Of a DNA stretch of 64,000 bases, positions 11,457-22,709 are shown piece by piece. A model generated the notes under the pieces. It was not told the origin of the DNA. It was given only the letters and a program-made list of their open reading frames with translations, and made no database searches. The first letter of the stretch is position 1; the number at the start of each line of letters is the position of its first letter. Both the position numbers and the translations under genes were made by a program. Source of the stretch: Calonectria ilicicola (lineage: Eukaryota > Ascomycota > Sordariomycetes > Hypocreales > Nectriaceae); the NCBI GenBank assembly GCA_020809705.1, contig CP085829.1, forward strand, positions 1,302,001-1,366,000, read 5' to 3'.

Positions 11457-12565
11457 TTACTCGCCCAACTTTTTGCCCGCCGCACCTCCAACGGTCTCCA
11501 TGAGCCTTTGACGGATGTGCTCACCAATGATGGTTTCATCACCAGATCCATCCAAAGCTTTGCACTTTAGGTCCAGATTGCCATTCATGAAAAATGGCAC
11601 ACTGTATCGAGCCTTGGTGTTGTGGTTGACAACACGGTGACGCGCGCTACGGTAGTATCCTTCCGTCCACTTCTGCATCATGTCTCCCATGTTGATGACA
11701 TAAGAGTATTCCATGACGGGCACGGGGATCCAAGTCCCAGTTGGAGGGTACAGCACCTCAAGTCCCTCGGAGCCTTCCTCTAGAAGAAGAACTGAGACGT
11801 TTCCAAAGTCGGTGTAGTCACCCACTGTGAAAAGTGTCAGATGTTGGGGGGACACACCAAAATAACAGTGAAGCGAATACATACCTCCAAACTGGTTCTC
11901 GAGCTTGACGGGCTGAGGTGGATAGTGCAAAAGGCGAATGGGAGCTGATGGGTTCACTGTCAATTCATCAAACACATCAGATGGGCAATCCCACTCCTTG
12001 GGAAGCCCACGCGCTAGAATCTTTAGAATCTTCTTGATCATTTCGATCATCTTGGTGTGATATTCCATCAGGGGAATGCTGAAATCTTCAGCTGCCAGTG
12101 ACTTGGGCCATTGGTTGGGGCCAGTGTGGAATGTGCCAGCTTCTGGGGCATCTGCAGGCGTCTCGCGTCCGATAATAAAGCCCTTTCAAAGTTGTTGGTT
12201 CAATTCATCAAACATAGCTGACTGCGACTTACCTCCTTGGTGTCAGGTAAAAGGCCTTTTTGATGCACCTGCAGGGCAGGGGGCTCGTAGCCGCGGAACG
12301 ATCTACCCATGGCCTTGCCAATCCAGGTCTCCATCTTCTCCTCCATGGGCAGCGAGAAGTATAGTTTTGCGCAGTCAAGAATTTTTAATCGTTCTTCCTC
12401 ATCAATGCCGTGTCCAAGGAGGTAGAAGAAGCCATATTCGGAGCATGCATAGCGCATGGCCTCTACCACCCTTTCCTGGTCCTCGGGTGTTGCATCCTGA
12501 GCAAAGAACGGACTGATGTCCACAACCGGGATAAAAGTTGGGGCTTCGAGACTAGGCTTAGTCAT
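11457..12565 (-). CDS. Fe(II)/2-oxoglutarate-type oxygenase with altered iron site
   Basis: Three exons (12565-12233, 12182-11885, 11824-11457) encode 332 aa of the isopenicillin-N-synthase-like oxygenase family, similar in pattern to TropC/CitB-type tailoring enzymes. The N-terminal DIOX_N part reads [11 protein letters not shown] and [12 protein letters not shown]. The C-terminal part has [13 protein letters not shown], a RHRVVNH histidine and the RYS 2-oxoglutarate motif. The normal facial triad is H-x-D...H, and here the first ligand is Tyr214 (TAC, 11814-11816) in the sequence YTD. The other ligand, Asp216, and the distal His are present. CAC to TAC is a single C-to-T change. The enzyme would normally hydroxylate a methyl group or expand a ring after the FAD monooxygenase. 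With Tyr it may be inactive. Introns are 50 and 60 nt, both GT-AG. Confidence 0.82.
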
Positions 12566-13079
12566 TTTGGTGATATTACCTAAATGTAATGAATGCTTTG
12601 GATATTTGTAGTATTGATGACAAGTGAAGTTACACCTAAAGACAGAAAAGCCCAAGATGCGATGGGATGCCAGGCATCAATATCTTGTATAATAACTCGA
12701 AACCTACGCAAATAATCGTCACTACAAATGAGACCAAAATCTGATCCGATACATACACAGCCGCATTTCTCCATGGTACAAAATATCGGTGGCGTTGGTT
12801 GGTCTTATGATAAGCATGAAAAGGTTACTCCGAGACGGAGAAGCTGACCAGTGTATCAGCTACACTAAACAGCCGATTATTATTGTCCGAGCTTACTATT
12901 AAAATAAAAAATAATACCTGGGTGAATTTTGAAAAGTATATATTGAACACACGAGACACTTCCTCTCGCAGGACCATTTATAGCATTCACGGTGGAGCAG
13001 TCACAAATCTGCCATCATTTCCCAACCTTCAGATCAAGCCACTAAACAATTTCACATCCAACAAACTAAATTCATCACA
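12566..13079. promoter_or_regulatory. Divergent promoter with CTCCG-AGA-CGGAG repeat
   Basis: This 514-bp region separates the oxygenase (minus) from the YCII gene (plus). At 12828-12840 it carries a perfect 5-bp inverted repeat (CTCCG-AGA-CGGAG) using the same half-sites as 9783-9806. Both may be bound by the cluster Zn2Cys6 protein. This is inference from sequence form. Confidence 0.35.
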
Positions 13080-13412
13080 ATGGCTGAAACAAACGATTGG
13101 TTTGTCCAAATCCCAGTCAACCAAAACAACTTGGCTGCATGGAAAAGCAACCACGAGGCCCATGTCGCACACCTCAAACCTTACATCATGGATGGCACCC
13201 TTGCCTTTGGCGGTCCTACGCTGGAATCACATTTGAAATCCCCGGGAGACGAGATAAAAGCTCAAGGCAGTGTGTTGGTGTTTCGGGCTGGGACGGAACA
13301 AGATGTACGCAACATCATTGAGCAGAATGCCTTTGTTGAGGCTGGAGTGTGGGATATGAGTCAAGCCGTTGTGACACCCTTCCTGTGGATTGTAGGAAAG
13401 CCAGCGGCTTGA
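13080..13412 (+). CDS. YCII-like small protein
   Basis: An intronless 110-aa protein starts at an ATG in good context (CACAATGGC). It matches the YCII-related fold in pattern: WFVQIP at the start, a central HxxHVAHLKPYIMDGTLAFGGPTL segment, and GSVLVF...DVRNIIEQNAFVEAGVWD towards the end. Such proteins are ferredoxin-like alpha/beta barrels found in many fungal polyketide clusters, where their roles include non-redox steps that are often undefined. It appears intact and lies divergent from the oxygenase and convergent with the transporter. The exact reaction cannot be read from sequence. Confidence 0.75.
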   Translation: MAETNDWFVQIPVNQNNLAAWKSNHEAHVAHLKPYIMDGTLAFGGPTLESHLKSPGDEIKAQGSVLVFRAGTEQDVRNIIEQNAFVEAGVWDMSQAVVTPFLWIVGKPAA

Positions 13413-13734
13413 AGAATTTGGCTAGATATTGATAAAGTTGTTCAATGAATTTGAGAAGATTATGAATGAGAATAGGTCGTGATATATTCGTTAAATTAAG
13501 AATCGTTACAAATAAAAGCTGCCCACAACTGCAGTGAGCGTGTGTATCTTTGAAAGCCATGTAATTTGACCATTTTTCCTCCGTCGCAATTGCCCGCCGA
13601 TGAAATTGAATTGTCCATTCTCCAGCAAGTAGCCACCCGAATACTGTATCCTGGTTTTGCCAAGGAGCATGACTGGCAAAACCCTCAATGTTCTCTCAAT
13701 CTATCTATGCACTACTCAATCTAGTGTCGAAACT
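13413..13734. other. Convergent intergenic region
   Basis: A 320-bp spacer sits between the 3' ends of the YCII and MFS genes. No feature was seen. Confidence 0.5.
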
Positions 13735-15024
13735 TTAAGCCTTGATAAAGCCCGGTCCGTACGTTAGAACACGGATGATGGCGTATCCCACGCCGGAGGC
13801 GCAAGTCAAAACACCACCAAATGTCCACACGCGGTGCCAGTGGAGGGAGTGATAGTCAGTGCCCAACAGAGCACCAGAACTAGGACCACTGGCTAGAACA
13901 CCAAGCGCAATGATGGCATAGCCCATGCCGACTCGTGTACCGAGTCTGGACTTGTCCTTGGTGAGCATGGCAAGGCACATTGGCGGCAGACCGATGAGAG
14001 CGCCGCTCATGAAGCCAGAAAGAATGGCCATGACGATAATGGCACCTTTGGAATGCGTGGCCATCATGCAGAGCATCAAGACACCCGAAATCAAGGCAGA
14101 CGGGACGAGCAGGTTAAATGGCCCGTGCTTGTCAGCGAGCTTATTGGGGATGGTTCGGCCAAACACCGATGCAGCGTTGAAGATAGGGACAAGATAAAAG
14201 GCGAGGGAAGCATCAGCAATGCCCTCAGCTGTGGAATAGTAAGATAAGTAGAAGAGAATGACAAAAAGACCCATGTAGGCAATGAGCGAGTTGAGGATGA
14301 ATGCCATGTAAGCCCAGTCGCTGAAGGCAGTTGTATCCACGAGGGCGCGGACCTTGGGAGGCTGCACGCGAAGTCGCATGGTAGTCAAGGGAACCATGAG
14401 AGTGGCAAGGGCGATGAAGCCAATGACACGAACAGCCCAAGGAAATCCAATGTCGTCGATGAGTCGGTACAGAACAATGGGGTAGATAACACCACCTAGC
14501 GCAGAACCGGATGCAGCTACACCCATGGCAGCGCCCATCTTGGTGGTAAAGTACTGCGGGATGATGGCAACACAAGGCACGAACAGGCAGCCCGTGCCAA
14601 TGCCAACGACGAAGCCCTGGGCCAATAGAACCTGCCACCAGGCATTGCAAAGACTGAGCATCATGTGGCCAAAGACGACCATGAAACCACCAAAGACAAG
14701 CAATGTTCGGAGGTATCCACGGTCAAAGATGGGACCCACAAAGAGACCTACAAACAACAGCATAAAGGCGGCAATGGAGCCAACCCATGAAATGTTTGAG
14801 GAGCTCTCAGTGAAGAGCTTGCCGGACTCGTAGTATGTCTGGTAGGCTCCAAATGTGTTTAGAATTCCCCAGGTGTTGAAGTAGAGCAAGAAACTGCCAA
14901 AGATATTCAGCCACGCTGTTCCACCGCCATTGGGAGGTGGTGAAGGCACTGCAGGTGCAGCATCCAACTTCTCGAAACTGCTGTTTGCTGAAGGAACTTG
15001 GGTGGGAGTGTCGCTGTCGCTCAT
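13735..15024 (-). CDS. MFS transporter, monocarboxylate (MCT)-like
   Basis: This is an uninterrupted 429-aa membrane protein. A hydrophilic N-terminus of about 30 residues is followed by GGGTAWLNIFGSFLLYFNTWGILNTFGAYQ. Then come about 12 hydrophobic segments, with GxxxGPIFDRGY in the loop after TM2 and a long central loop around residues 200-215. The pattern fits the fungal monocarboxylate-porter-like MFS group, which often sits in secondary-metabolite clusters and is proposed to move intermediates or the product across the plasma or an internal membrane. It lies divergent from the FSH hydrolase and convergent with the YCII gene, and it reads intact. The substrate is unknown. Confidence 0.8.
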   Translation of the reverse strand: MSDSDTPTQVPSANSSFEKLDAAPAVPSPPPNGGGTAWLNIFGSFLLYFNTWGILNTFGAYQTYYESGKLFTESSSNISWVGSIAAFMLLFVGLFVGPIFDRGYLRTLLVFGGFMVVFGHMMLSLCNAWWQVLLAQGFVVGIGTGCLFVPCVAIIPQYFTTKMGAAMGVAASGSALGGVIYPIVLYRLIDDIGFPWAVRVIGFIALATLMVPLTTMRLRVQPPKVRALVDTTAFSDWAYMAFILNSLIAYMGLFVILFYLSYYSTAEGIADASLAFYLVPIFNAASVFGRTIPNKLADKHGPFNLLVPSALISGVLMLCMMATHSKGAIIVMAILSGFMSGALIGLPPMCLAMLTKDKSRLGTRVGMGYAIIALGVLASGPSSGALLGTDYHSLHWHRVWTFGGVLTCASGVGYAIIRVLTYGPGFIKA

Positions 15025-15763
15025 CTTGGCGGCTTATCGTGCGAAATCTAGTGGTTCGTTCGTGGTTGATCGATTATGGGGCGAATTTTGCGCACTTGAA
15101 GCCAGGGAGAAAAGTAGGCTTATCCTCAGATCTGTTCGATGATGGCGGAATGGGCTGATTTCTGTCTCTAGAGCCTCAATCAGCAGCGATTTATACAGTG
15201 TGGCGCTCTCGGTTCTTTGGCAAGTGTCCGTCCGGGGTTAGGGTATTTGCTAAAGGGATCGCTCCATGGGGCTGCCCTACCCGTCTGCATGCCAGTAATT
15301 GGCATGGATCGGGTTCGGCGTATTGCTGAGGCACAGGTCCGGGGTTTTCGCACCGGGAAATTTGCGTATTCTGAAGAATAACCCGGGCCAACCAACGACA
15401 CCAAAGTGGCACCCCATGTGCTTAATTTGGGTGACACTATTTACGTCACCCAACGAGATTGAGTGCGCACTAATTAATGGGGCCTCCCACCCTCATGCGT
15501 TATCTGAAAAAAGAATGAAATAAAATAAAATAACACCGGACATCCTGCTGGTCGCGAAAACGGTTTGTCGAGCGGGTCAGTCGACGTGTGCGCTGGGAAT
15601 TTGCGTGTAGAAGTACATTTCCTCATAAATTGACCGTGATGAGCACCTGTTTTGCCCGGATCCAGATGTCCTCAGCCTTAGTCCCGCTCTTTTGCATGTC
15701 CGTTGTCTCGGGCTATCCACACACGGCTTTCTCGTGGACAGCATCGATTTGAACCAACCAACC
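15025..15763. promoter_or_regulatory. Divergent promoter of MFS and FSH genes, with repeats
   Basis: This 740-bp region is richer in GC than the other spacers. It contains a perfect inverted repeat CATGCCA-GTAAT-TGGCATG at 15288-15306 and the ten-mer GTCCGGGGTT twice (15230-15239 and 15337-15346). A short AAATA tract lies at 15527-15543. These are candidate regulator sites, with no further evidence. Confidence 0.35.
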
Positions 15764-16583
15764 ATGACTTGTCGACGCGCAATCGACCCGTCACTTGCCA
15801 CGCATCCTGTGTCTTCATGGTGGCGGCACCAACGCCCGTATTTTTCGCCTACAGTGCCGAAAAATCGAGCATAGTCTCCGGCCCTATTTCCGTTTAGTCT
15901 TTGCTGAGGCGCCTTTCCCAGCGGAGCCCGGCCCGGACGTGACTTCAGTGTACAAAGAGTACGGTCCCTTCAAGGCCTGGCTGCGCGTGAGGCCTCAAGA
16001 TCCGATCAAAGAGGCGCACGACGTCGTGGGACAAATTGAAGCCTCCCTGACCGCAGCCCAAATGGCTGATGATGCTCAAGGTGCCACAGGGGAGTGGGTT
16101 GGCCTGCTTGGCTTTAGCTAAGGCGCTAAACTGGCCGCCAGCATCCTCGCCAACCAACAGGAGCTGCGACAGAGGGGCGAGGGTGCGGCTCGGGCAATTC
16201 AATTTGAATTTGGTGTGCTGCTGGCGGGGCGAGGTCCACTGGTTTGGCTTCACCCAGATCTCCAAATGCCACGCACATTTGTGGATGCCGCACAATGCAC
16301 TACGGATATTCCAGGTGAACGAGACATTCCCGTAGCACCGATGTACAGCCGCCTAAAAATCCCCACAATCCACGTTCACGGACTCGCGGATCCAGGGCTT
16401 GATTTACATCGCAAATTACTGTGGCAGCACTGTCATCTTCACACGTCAACGCTCGTGGAGTGGGATGGAAACCATCGCGTGCCGCTCAAGGCAAAGGACG
16501 TACAAGCGGTAGTCGACGAAATTCTTTTGGTGGCACAGCAAATGGGAGTGGATTGTCCACTGTACATACGGCCTTCGATTTGA
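15764..16583 (+). pseudogene. FSH1-family serine hydrolase, interrupted by a stop
   Basis: The frame from about 15795 encodes an alpha/beta hydrolase of the FSH1 family, the group that includes citrinin-cluster CitA. It has PRILCLHGGGTNARIF near the start, a nucleophile elbow LLGFS, HGLADPGLD (acid region) and WDGNHRVP (histidine). The codon right after the nucleophile serine and before GAKLAAS is TAA (16119-16121), where this family normally has Gln (GFSQG). The 5' end is also odd. The only well-placed ATG (15764) is in another frame, and the hydrolase frame has a TGA at 15765 with no ATG after it. So either a frameshift or an unseen exon lies there. As it stands the gene cannot give full-length enzyme. 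Confidence 0.78.
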
Positions 16584-17328
16584 GCGCATAGAGGACAAAG
16601 GTTACGACCGAAATGCAGGGACGCGCACATTGCCTATACCCGTACCAAATGGTACCAAGGCGCAAATAGTATATATTGCATGATTAAATTTTCCGAATTC
16701 TTATAGTATAGAATTAGCGATAGTAAATTACAATTTCTTCTTCCAATTTTGCATATGAATTTAGTTCTTCTGCCTTCGATATTACGCACTCCAAGATCTA
16801 GTTTAGCTGAAAGGGCGCAAGAAAACTCTGTACCAAGTGTGCCCTACCAACGCGCATCAGCCTCAAGGTCGACCTGAATTGACCGACGGTCAAATCATGA
16901 TGGAAATCGGTCACATCGTCCTCACTCGAAGGTGAAATGGTGCAAACATTGACCAACTCGATTTCGGAAAAGTGTCTCGGCATTTGCATACCGGAGAATC
17001 CTTTGCCCTTACGCTTTTGACATCATCATTTCGGAATAACGTTTCTACAAAGTATAAGTTAGTGACATGGGTCTTGATTCCGTTCTAAATTATTCATTGA
17101 ATTACTTTATATTATTATTCCGCGAATCCTTCTACCGTCAGCTAAGCGTGAACAGTTCCACCCAAATATTCCTTGTAGTGAGACACCAAAAACCACAAGA
17201 TAGAAATAGTACCGCAGCGTGTAGATTAAACGAACTACTATATAGTCTAGAAAGCTGTCTATCTGAAGCCAAAAATCTCTGTAAAGCATCCACATAAACA
17301 CTATATGATCAGAAATCGACAGTCAAAA
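16584..17328. other. Intergenic region upstream of the monooxygenase
   Basis: This 745-bp spacer holds the FSH 3' region and the FAD-monooxygenase promoter. It has one CCGGAG half-site near 16992. No gene was recognised. Confidence 0.45.
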
Positions 17329-18736
17329 ATGGCCGTGCCTGAAGAAACCACTCTTGAAATCGCCATCGTCGGTGGCGGCATCGTTGGTCTTGTCCTCGCT
17401 GCTGGTCTGACTCAGCGAGGCGTATGCGTCAAGCTTTTCGAGCAGGCCACCAACTTTAGAGAGATTGGCGCTGGCATCGGGTTCACAGCCAACACCGTCC
17501 GATGCATGACCAAAATCAACCCGGGAATTGTCACTGCACTCCGCGCAGGCGGAGCTGTGAATGTGTCCATGGATGATCAGGATCCCAACTCTTATTTACG
17601 TTGGGTCAATGGCTACGGCCAGCAGCGCAAAGATGATCCCATGTACCAGAAGCCTCTTTTGGACCTAGATGCTGGTCTTGGAGGCTGGGAGACTGTGCGT
17701 CGTGATCGCTTTCTGGACGATCTTGTCAAAGTAATTCCGGAAGGAGTTGTGAATCTACGCAAGCGACTGGACACCATCGAAGATGTAGAAGATGAGAAAA
17801 AGGTCGTTTTGACATCCACGGACGGAACCGTTGTCAAAGCAGATGCTGGTGAGTTTTCTTTTATTTATCAATGCTCACCATAATGGTGTCTCCGTCACTA
17901 ACAAGATGAAAGTCATGGCCTGTGATGGAATCAAGTCACGAGCACGACAGATCATGCTTGATGAAGATGATCCTGCAGCATATCCTCACTACACACACAA
18001 ATGCTGCTATCGAGCACTTATTCCCATGGAAAAGGTCCTGGAAGCGATAGGAGAGTACAAAACCTACCGCCAGCACATGCATGTTGGACCAAACGCCCAC
18101 ATCATTCACTACCCTGTGAACACTACTACAATCGGCGCTTCTGTAGTCGTAACAGACCCCAACGATTGGCCGCAGGATAAGCCAACAACAGCTAGGGCCT
18201 CCCGGAAGGACGTTGAAAAGGCAATCAGCGGTTGGTCCCTTCCTATCCAGAATCTTGTTTCCCTGTTCCCCGAAGAGCTTGATCAGTGGGCTCTCTTTGA
18301 CACATGGGACTCCCCTCTACCATACTACAACAAGGGGAGGGTCTGTCTGGTTGGTGACGCTGCACACGCCGCCAGCCCCCATCATGGCGGGGGCGCCTGT
18401 GTCGGCATCGAGGATGCCCTCTGCCTCTGCACCCTCGTCGACGAACTAACCACTGATATCAACAACGGAGCATCCAAGCCTAGCGTCATAAAGACTGCGC
18501 TAGAGACGTACAACAAGATTCGTAAGCCTAGGACTCAGTGGCTTGTCGACAGCAGCAGGCGTGTGTGTGACCTGTTCCACCAGGCGGACTGGGCCAACCC
18601 CGCCAAGCGCATCAAAACGGAGAATTGTTTTGAGGAGGTCAAGGATAGGTCGTTGAAACTTTGGAATTTTGATTCGGCAGCCATGGAACCGGATACGATT
18701 CAGGAGTACAGAAGCTTGAAGGATGCCAGGGTTTGA
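17329..18736 (+). CDS. FAD-dependent aromatic monooxygenase, TropB-like
   Basis: Two exons (17329-17848, 17913-18736; intron 64 nt with a CTAAC branch site) give 447 aa. It shows the group-A flavin monooxygenase layout: GGGIVG dinucleotide motif at the N-terminus, ACDGIKSRAR (DG motif) mid-protein, and GDAAHAASPHHGGGACVGIEDA (FAD ribityl motif). Its C-terminus, with VDSSRRVCDL and KTENCFEEVKDRS, resembles TropB, which hydroxylates and dearomatises methylorcinaldehyde-type products. The Arg in CYRALI and the Tyr in HIIHYPV match positions I recall as important in TropB. The ATG at 17329 was chosen over the in-frame ATG at 17305 because the conserved part begins soon after. It reads intact although its presumed substrate supplier, the PKS, is broken. 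Confidence 0.85.
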
Positions 18737-19358
18737 GGGGTACCGGGGGTCTGTAACGGGGACGCGGGGTAAATGAAATCCCCGTAGACTACTAGAAGCT
18801 AGATTAAACGAAAATAAATCCATCCTAAACTTTATTTTGTATCCTTGTGACGATGATACGTTGTTACGCGGAGCAGTCTTAGAACGTGCTTACGGACACA
18901 CTTCTGGATGGATAACGCGGCACTTTGACGACGTCGTAATTCTCTGTTTCATGCTAGGATGTTAAAACTTGCCTGATGAAGCTTATGTCCCATGCAGCCT
19001 TACAAGGTCAAACAATTTGACTCACAAGATGTCAGTCCTATTTTCGGGATGAGAATATTGGATCTAAAGAAGTTTCCATGACACGGCCAGGAAGTATTTG
19101 ATAATCTTGTATTCAATTTCAGAACTTAAAATAATCATTGACGACACATCTCCCATGGACTTCTGGAATAGGGTGGTGACTTTTCCAGCCAAGTTCGGGG
19201 TAAGTGTGTGTCGCCTAATCTTCATATAAATGCGGAATGTGAAATTTCGACGTCAGTGTTGAAACAGCTTACGTTCTCACGAGTGATGATAGTTTCCGCG
19301 TATAATTATAATCAGATTAAAACTTTAAATTTGATCAATGCTTCCATACAATTGAAAA
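18737..19358. other. Gene-free spacer
   Basis: About 620 bp separate the monooxygenase from the small conserved gene. The two genes converge, so this should carry both 3' regions. Nothing else was seen. Confidence 0.5.
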
Positions 19359-19871
19359 TCATTTCCTGAGCGCCAGATCGTCCTTGATCTCCACCTTTAC
19401 AGTTTTGGCTAGACCCTTGATTTCTGCTTTTAGTGCCTTCTTCTCCTCCTTTGTCCACTCGCCCTTCTTCTTGGCGTCTCTAATGTCTTGGACGTATTTG
19501 GCTAGCATGGTGCCCACGGATTTTACCGTGCATCTGGTGCACTCGTTGCCATCTGCGAGATCGTTGAGGGCTGTGGCCATCGCTTTCAAGGCGGCCTTTG
19601 CCCGCGGCCGTTGGGTCTGGTTGTCTAGGTAAGGGGTTTGCGAGGTCCCATGCACATGACAGAGGTGACTGTATCAAGAGAGAGGCTGGTTAGAATGGTC
19701 GAAACCAAAGCTTGACAAATCGGGTGTGTGGGTTTACCCTTTCTTTTCGGGAGCATCCTGCGGGGTCGAACCCACAGACCCTGATGATAGCGACCGGGAT
19801 ATCGTGGGGTGTGGCTTCTCCTGTCCGAAAATGGGTGTTGGTTTGGGAGACATTTTGGAGTGTTTTGTCAT
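19359..19871 (-). CDS. Small conserved-looking protein, function unknown
   Basis: Two exons (19871-19738 and 19668-19359) joined by a 69-nt GT-AG intron give 147 aa. A second in-frame ATG lies at 19853. The N-terminal third is rich in Ser/Pro/Thr. Exon 2 has a CTRCT cysteine pair and a strongly charged helical tail (DAKKKGEWTKEEKKALKAEIKGLAKTVKVEIK) likely to form an amphipathic helix or coiled coil. I do not recognise the family. The coding pattern and clean splice sites suggest a real gene. Whether it belongs to the polyketide cluster is unclear. Confidence 0.55.
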
Positions 19872-22709
19872 TGTTGTGTTGTTGAATATTTGGGCAGTAT
19901 AGTGCAGACAGTTAAGATGAAATGTTGGATTGAGATACGCAATTTTTAATGATTTGATTGATGTTCTCTGCTTTGTGACAGACGTATTTATTGTCTGACT
20001 ACCTACGGGGTATTGAGTTGCTGACTACGGCGTACGGTGTGCTCATCCGGTGTTTGCTATGGCCGACAATAAAGCTGGTGCAGTTAGATTTGCCGAGTAG
20101 ATTCACCGTGTGGATTCAACGAAGGCATTCACCGGCCACATTCACCGAGTGGGTCAATCGAACAAATATCCCGGTCAGATTGACTTGTCATCCCCTAGTC
20201 AAGATCACTGAGCGTAGTCAGCACCCGTATCGCCTCTGCATTACTCTCACAAGCACTAATGGTCAGCGGGCTGATAAAAGTTCTGCTGTTGGTTGGCTAC
20301 GTCGTGTATTCTCGATTCCCACATGCCGATCGTGTGGGTCTAGTTGAAATGACCGACGGGCAATTGTACTTCAATTTGGCGATGGGTTTTTATTTATAAA
20401 TTTCCACAGCCCAGAATCGAGCAAGAGATAGCTTCTAAAACGGATACTGAGATGTATACATCATAGAGTATTGCTTACAGGTACGATATCATTGTTTATA
20501 CATCATCTCTGACCATAGATTTACGATGACTGCTTTCATCCTCCGGTTTGACACGGGCTTAGCACGGACTGTTCAGATCGATCCAAGCTTGCAAGCCTGC
20601 AAGCCAGGGGTAGGGCTGGACACTATTAGCGCATTCACCGGCCCGTTCCACCATCCCCAGAAAAACCTGCCAAGCGTCGTGACGTCGATGAGCTGCTGTG
20701 GCGAGTGCATTGGCCGCGATCCAAAGAGTACAGCAATGGCAAAAACGCATTCTCTCTATGGATGGCATAGGTGGGCGTGGATTTAACGCGGGCTATACGC
20801 TCTTAGGGATTACGACCCAACTGATTCTGTTGCATTCCTGCGACGCTCAGGAATTTAAGTCTTGCGGGGATAATTCAGGGCGCTGCAAGTACCACGTCAG
20901 CTGGAGAGGGCAAATTATGGTGACCGGGATCAGCGAGAACCGGCAATTGCGCCGAGCGAGAATAAGCTTCACCAATTAAATCTAAAAACAGAGAAGGATT
21001 GAGGGAAGATTTAGAAAGCTATGCGAGAGTATGCAAGCCACAAACGCCCAAAAGGTCAGACTGCAACGCAAGTGCCGAATTGTGTGTCGTGAGGAACTAA
21101 CTCTGTAATTGGTGCTTGGTATTATTGCGACATTTGCCGTGTGCCAGTCGAAATGGCGGTTGTTGGATTTAGCAAACAGGCGAATAGAGAATGATCAATT
21201 AACCGATATAAAACAATCGGATTTGTTTTCTTCTCGATTATCATGAGACCGAATTGAATTGAATTGAATGGAATCCGAGTTATGTTGGCCATCCTTCACC
21301 CTGTTCCCCATTTTGTGACCGAAAAACTGACCAAAATTAGCCCTGGCTGAGCCTGCAAAATCATAAGCTGAGGCAAATGGTGGGCTGTGAAATGTGATTT
21401 TTTTGAATCCGAAATACCCGATGTGTTGAGAAACAAGTTATCCCCCCACCTCACCGGAGGAGAGGCGGGGACTTAAGCAGCCCCAGCGCAGCAGGGGCTT
21501 AATCAATTCGGCGGGTACTTAGCTGCTTACTCCCGCATTGAGTTGTTCAATGAATCCTGGTAATGTTTCAACCCTATTTTTCAGTACGGGTTCATATAGT
21601 GGGGTAATTTGGGGGACAGTGAAACCATACCGTCGAGCGCTGTAAGCCAAATGCGTGCCAAGTCCACATAAACGCTGCCTGGGACGAGCCTGTTGTGCTG
21701 GATGTTATGGCCGAACCCCTGCTTGGAATGTAGCCTGTAGGTAGACAGGCTTATGGCGCGCAAAGGGGGCTCAAAGGGATAGGTTACTGGACGCCGAAAC
21801 GCCGACCTTATCATTTACACGGATAAGAAGCTCGGCCGGGAGGTCTAATCTGAAGCTTCTAATTACATGTGTCTGGGGGCCGCGTACAGATTTGGATTAG
21901 AAATCGTGCCTGAAATGTGCTGCTGGGATACATGCAAAATTTCAGTTTGGGCAGTTCCTGTTGTGAGCTTGTCCCGCCAAAGGGTGATGTGGGGATGTAT
22001 AGTCTGACGGACCAACAGATTTTGACGTAAACCATCGAGCTAGAGCTCAGGGCTGACAGGGAGCCGTGGGCTCACGGACATGTTCTAGGCCATCGGAGAT
22101 CCTTCTTTCCGTCTTCAGCCCCAGGTTTCTCCTGGACCAATCCCACGAACCGCATTGCGTCATGTCAGGACTTTTTGCTCACTCATCACTGAGACAAGAC
22201 ACGACACAAGCACTCAGAAATATCCCCCACAGCGAACACCACTTGCTCCTCGTTTGCTGCCCTGCCGATTATACAGGCCCGGCCTAACCCAAGCCCGTTG
22301 AAAGTGTAACAGCGCTGGTGGCGGCCGATGATGACAAAGACTTCGCCTATAAGGTCTCAGACGCCACCACACGGCGCTAACAGCCCAAGGACTTCTGCGC
22401 AGGACCGGCAAACGCTCACCCGGCGCGTCGGCGACGGAATCACCCTCCGCTCATACAGGATGAGGAAATCATGCAGCCAATCTGAGAGGGCATGAGCGAT
22501 AGTCGCTAGCGTGCAGATCAATCAACAAGGCGCATGAGTCTGGTTCAGTCGGACCCTACTCCACCACCACCAGCTTCGTCGGCGGGTGGCTATCGTAATA
22601 CGAGTCTAGACCCTGTCTAAGCCTCCATATATGAAGACACGTTTAAAATCGCCAGCGGCCCGGCGCCAAGGCAATGCCAAGGGTATGACACTTTGTCGCT
22701 AGAGTCGTG
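19872..22709. other. Long gene-poor stretch
   Basis: In 2.8 kb I find no convincing gene. There are three ATTCACCG copies at 20101-20147 and another at 20633-20640, a short GAATT tract at 21251-21269, and moderately GC-rich sequence near 21440-22640. The open frames here (for example 20526-20786) look random. It may include regulator promoter sequence and remains of mobile DNA. Confidence 0.4.

Noticed and set aside
20526..20979. Overlapping plus-strand frames in the gene-poor stretch
   Set aside because: They show no conserved motif, splice structure or transposase signature.
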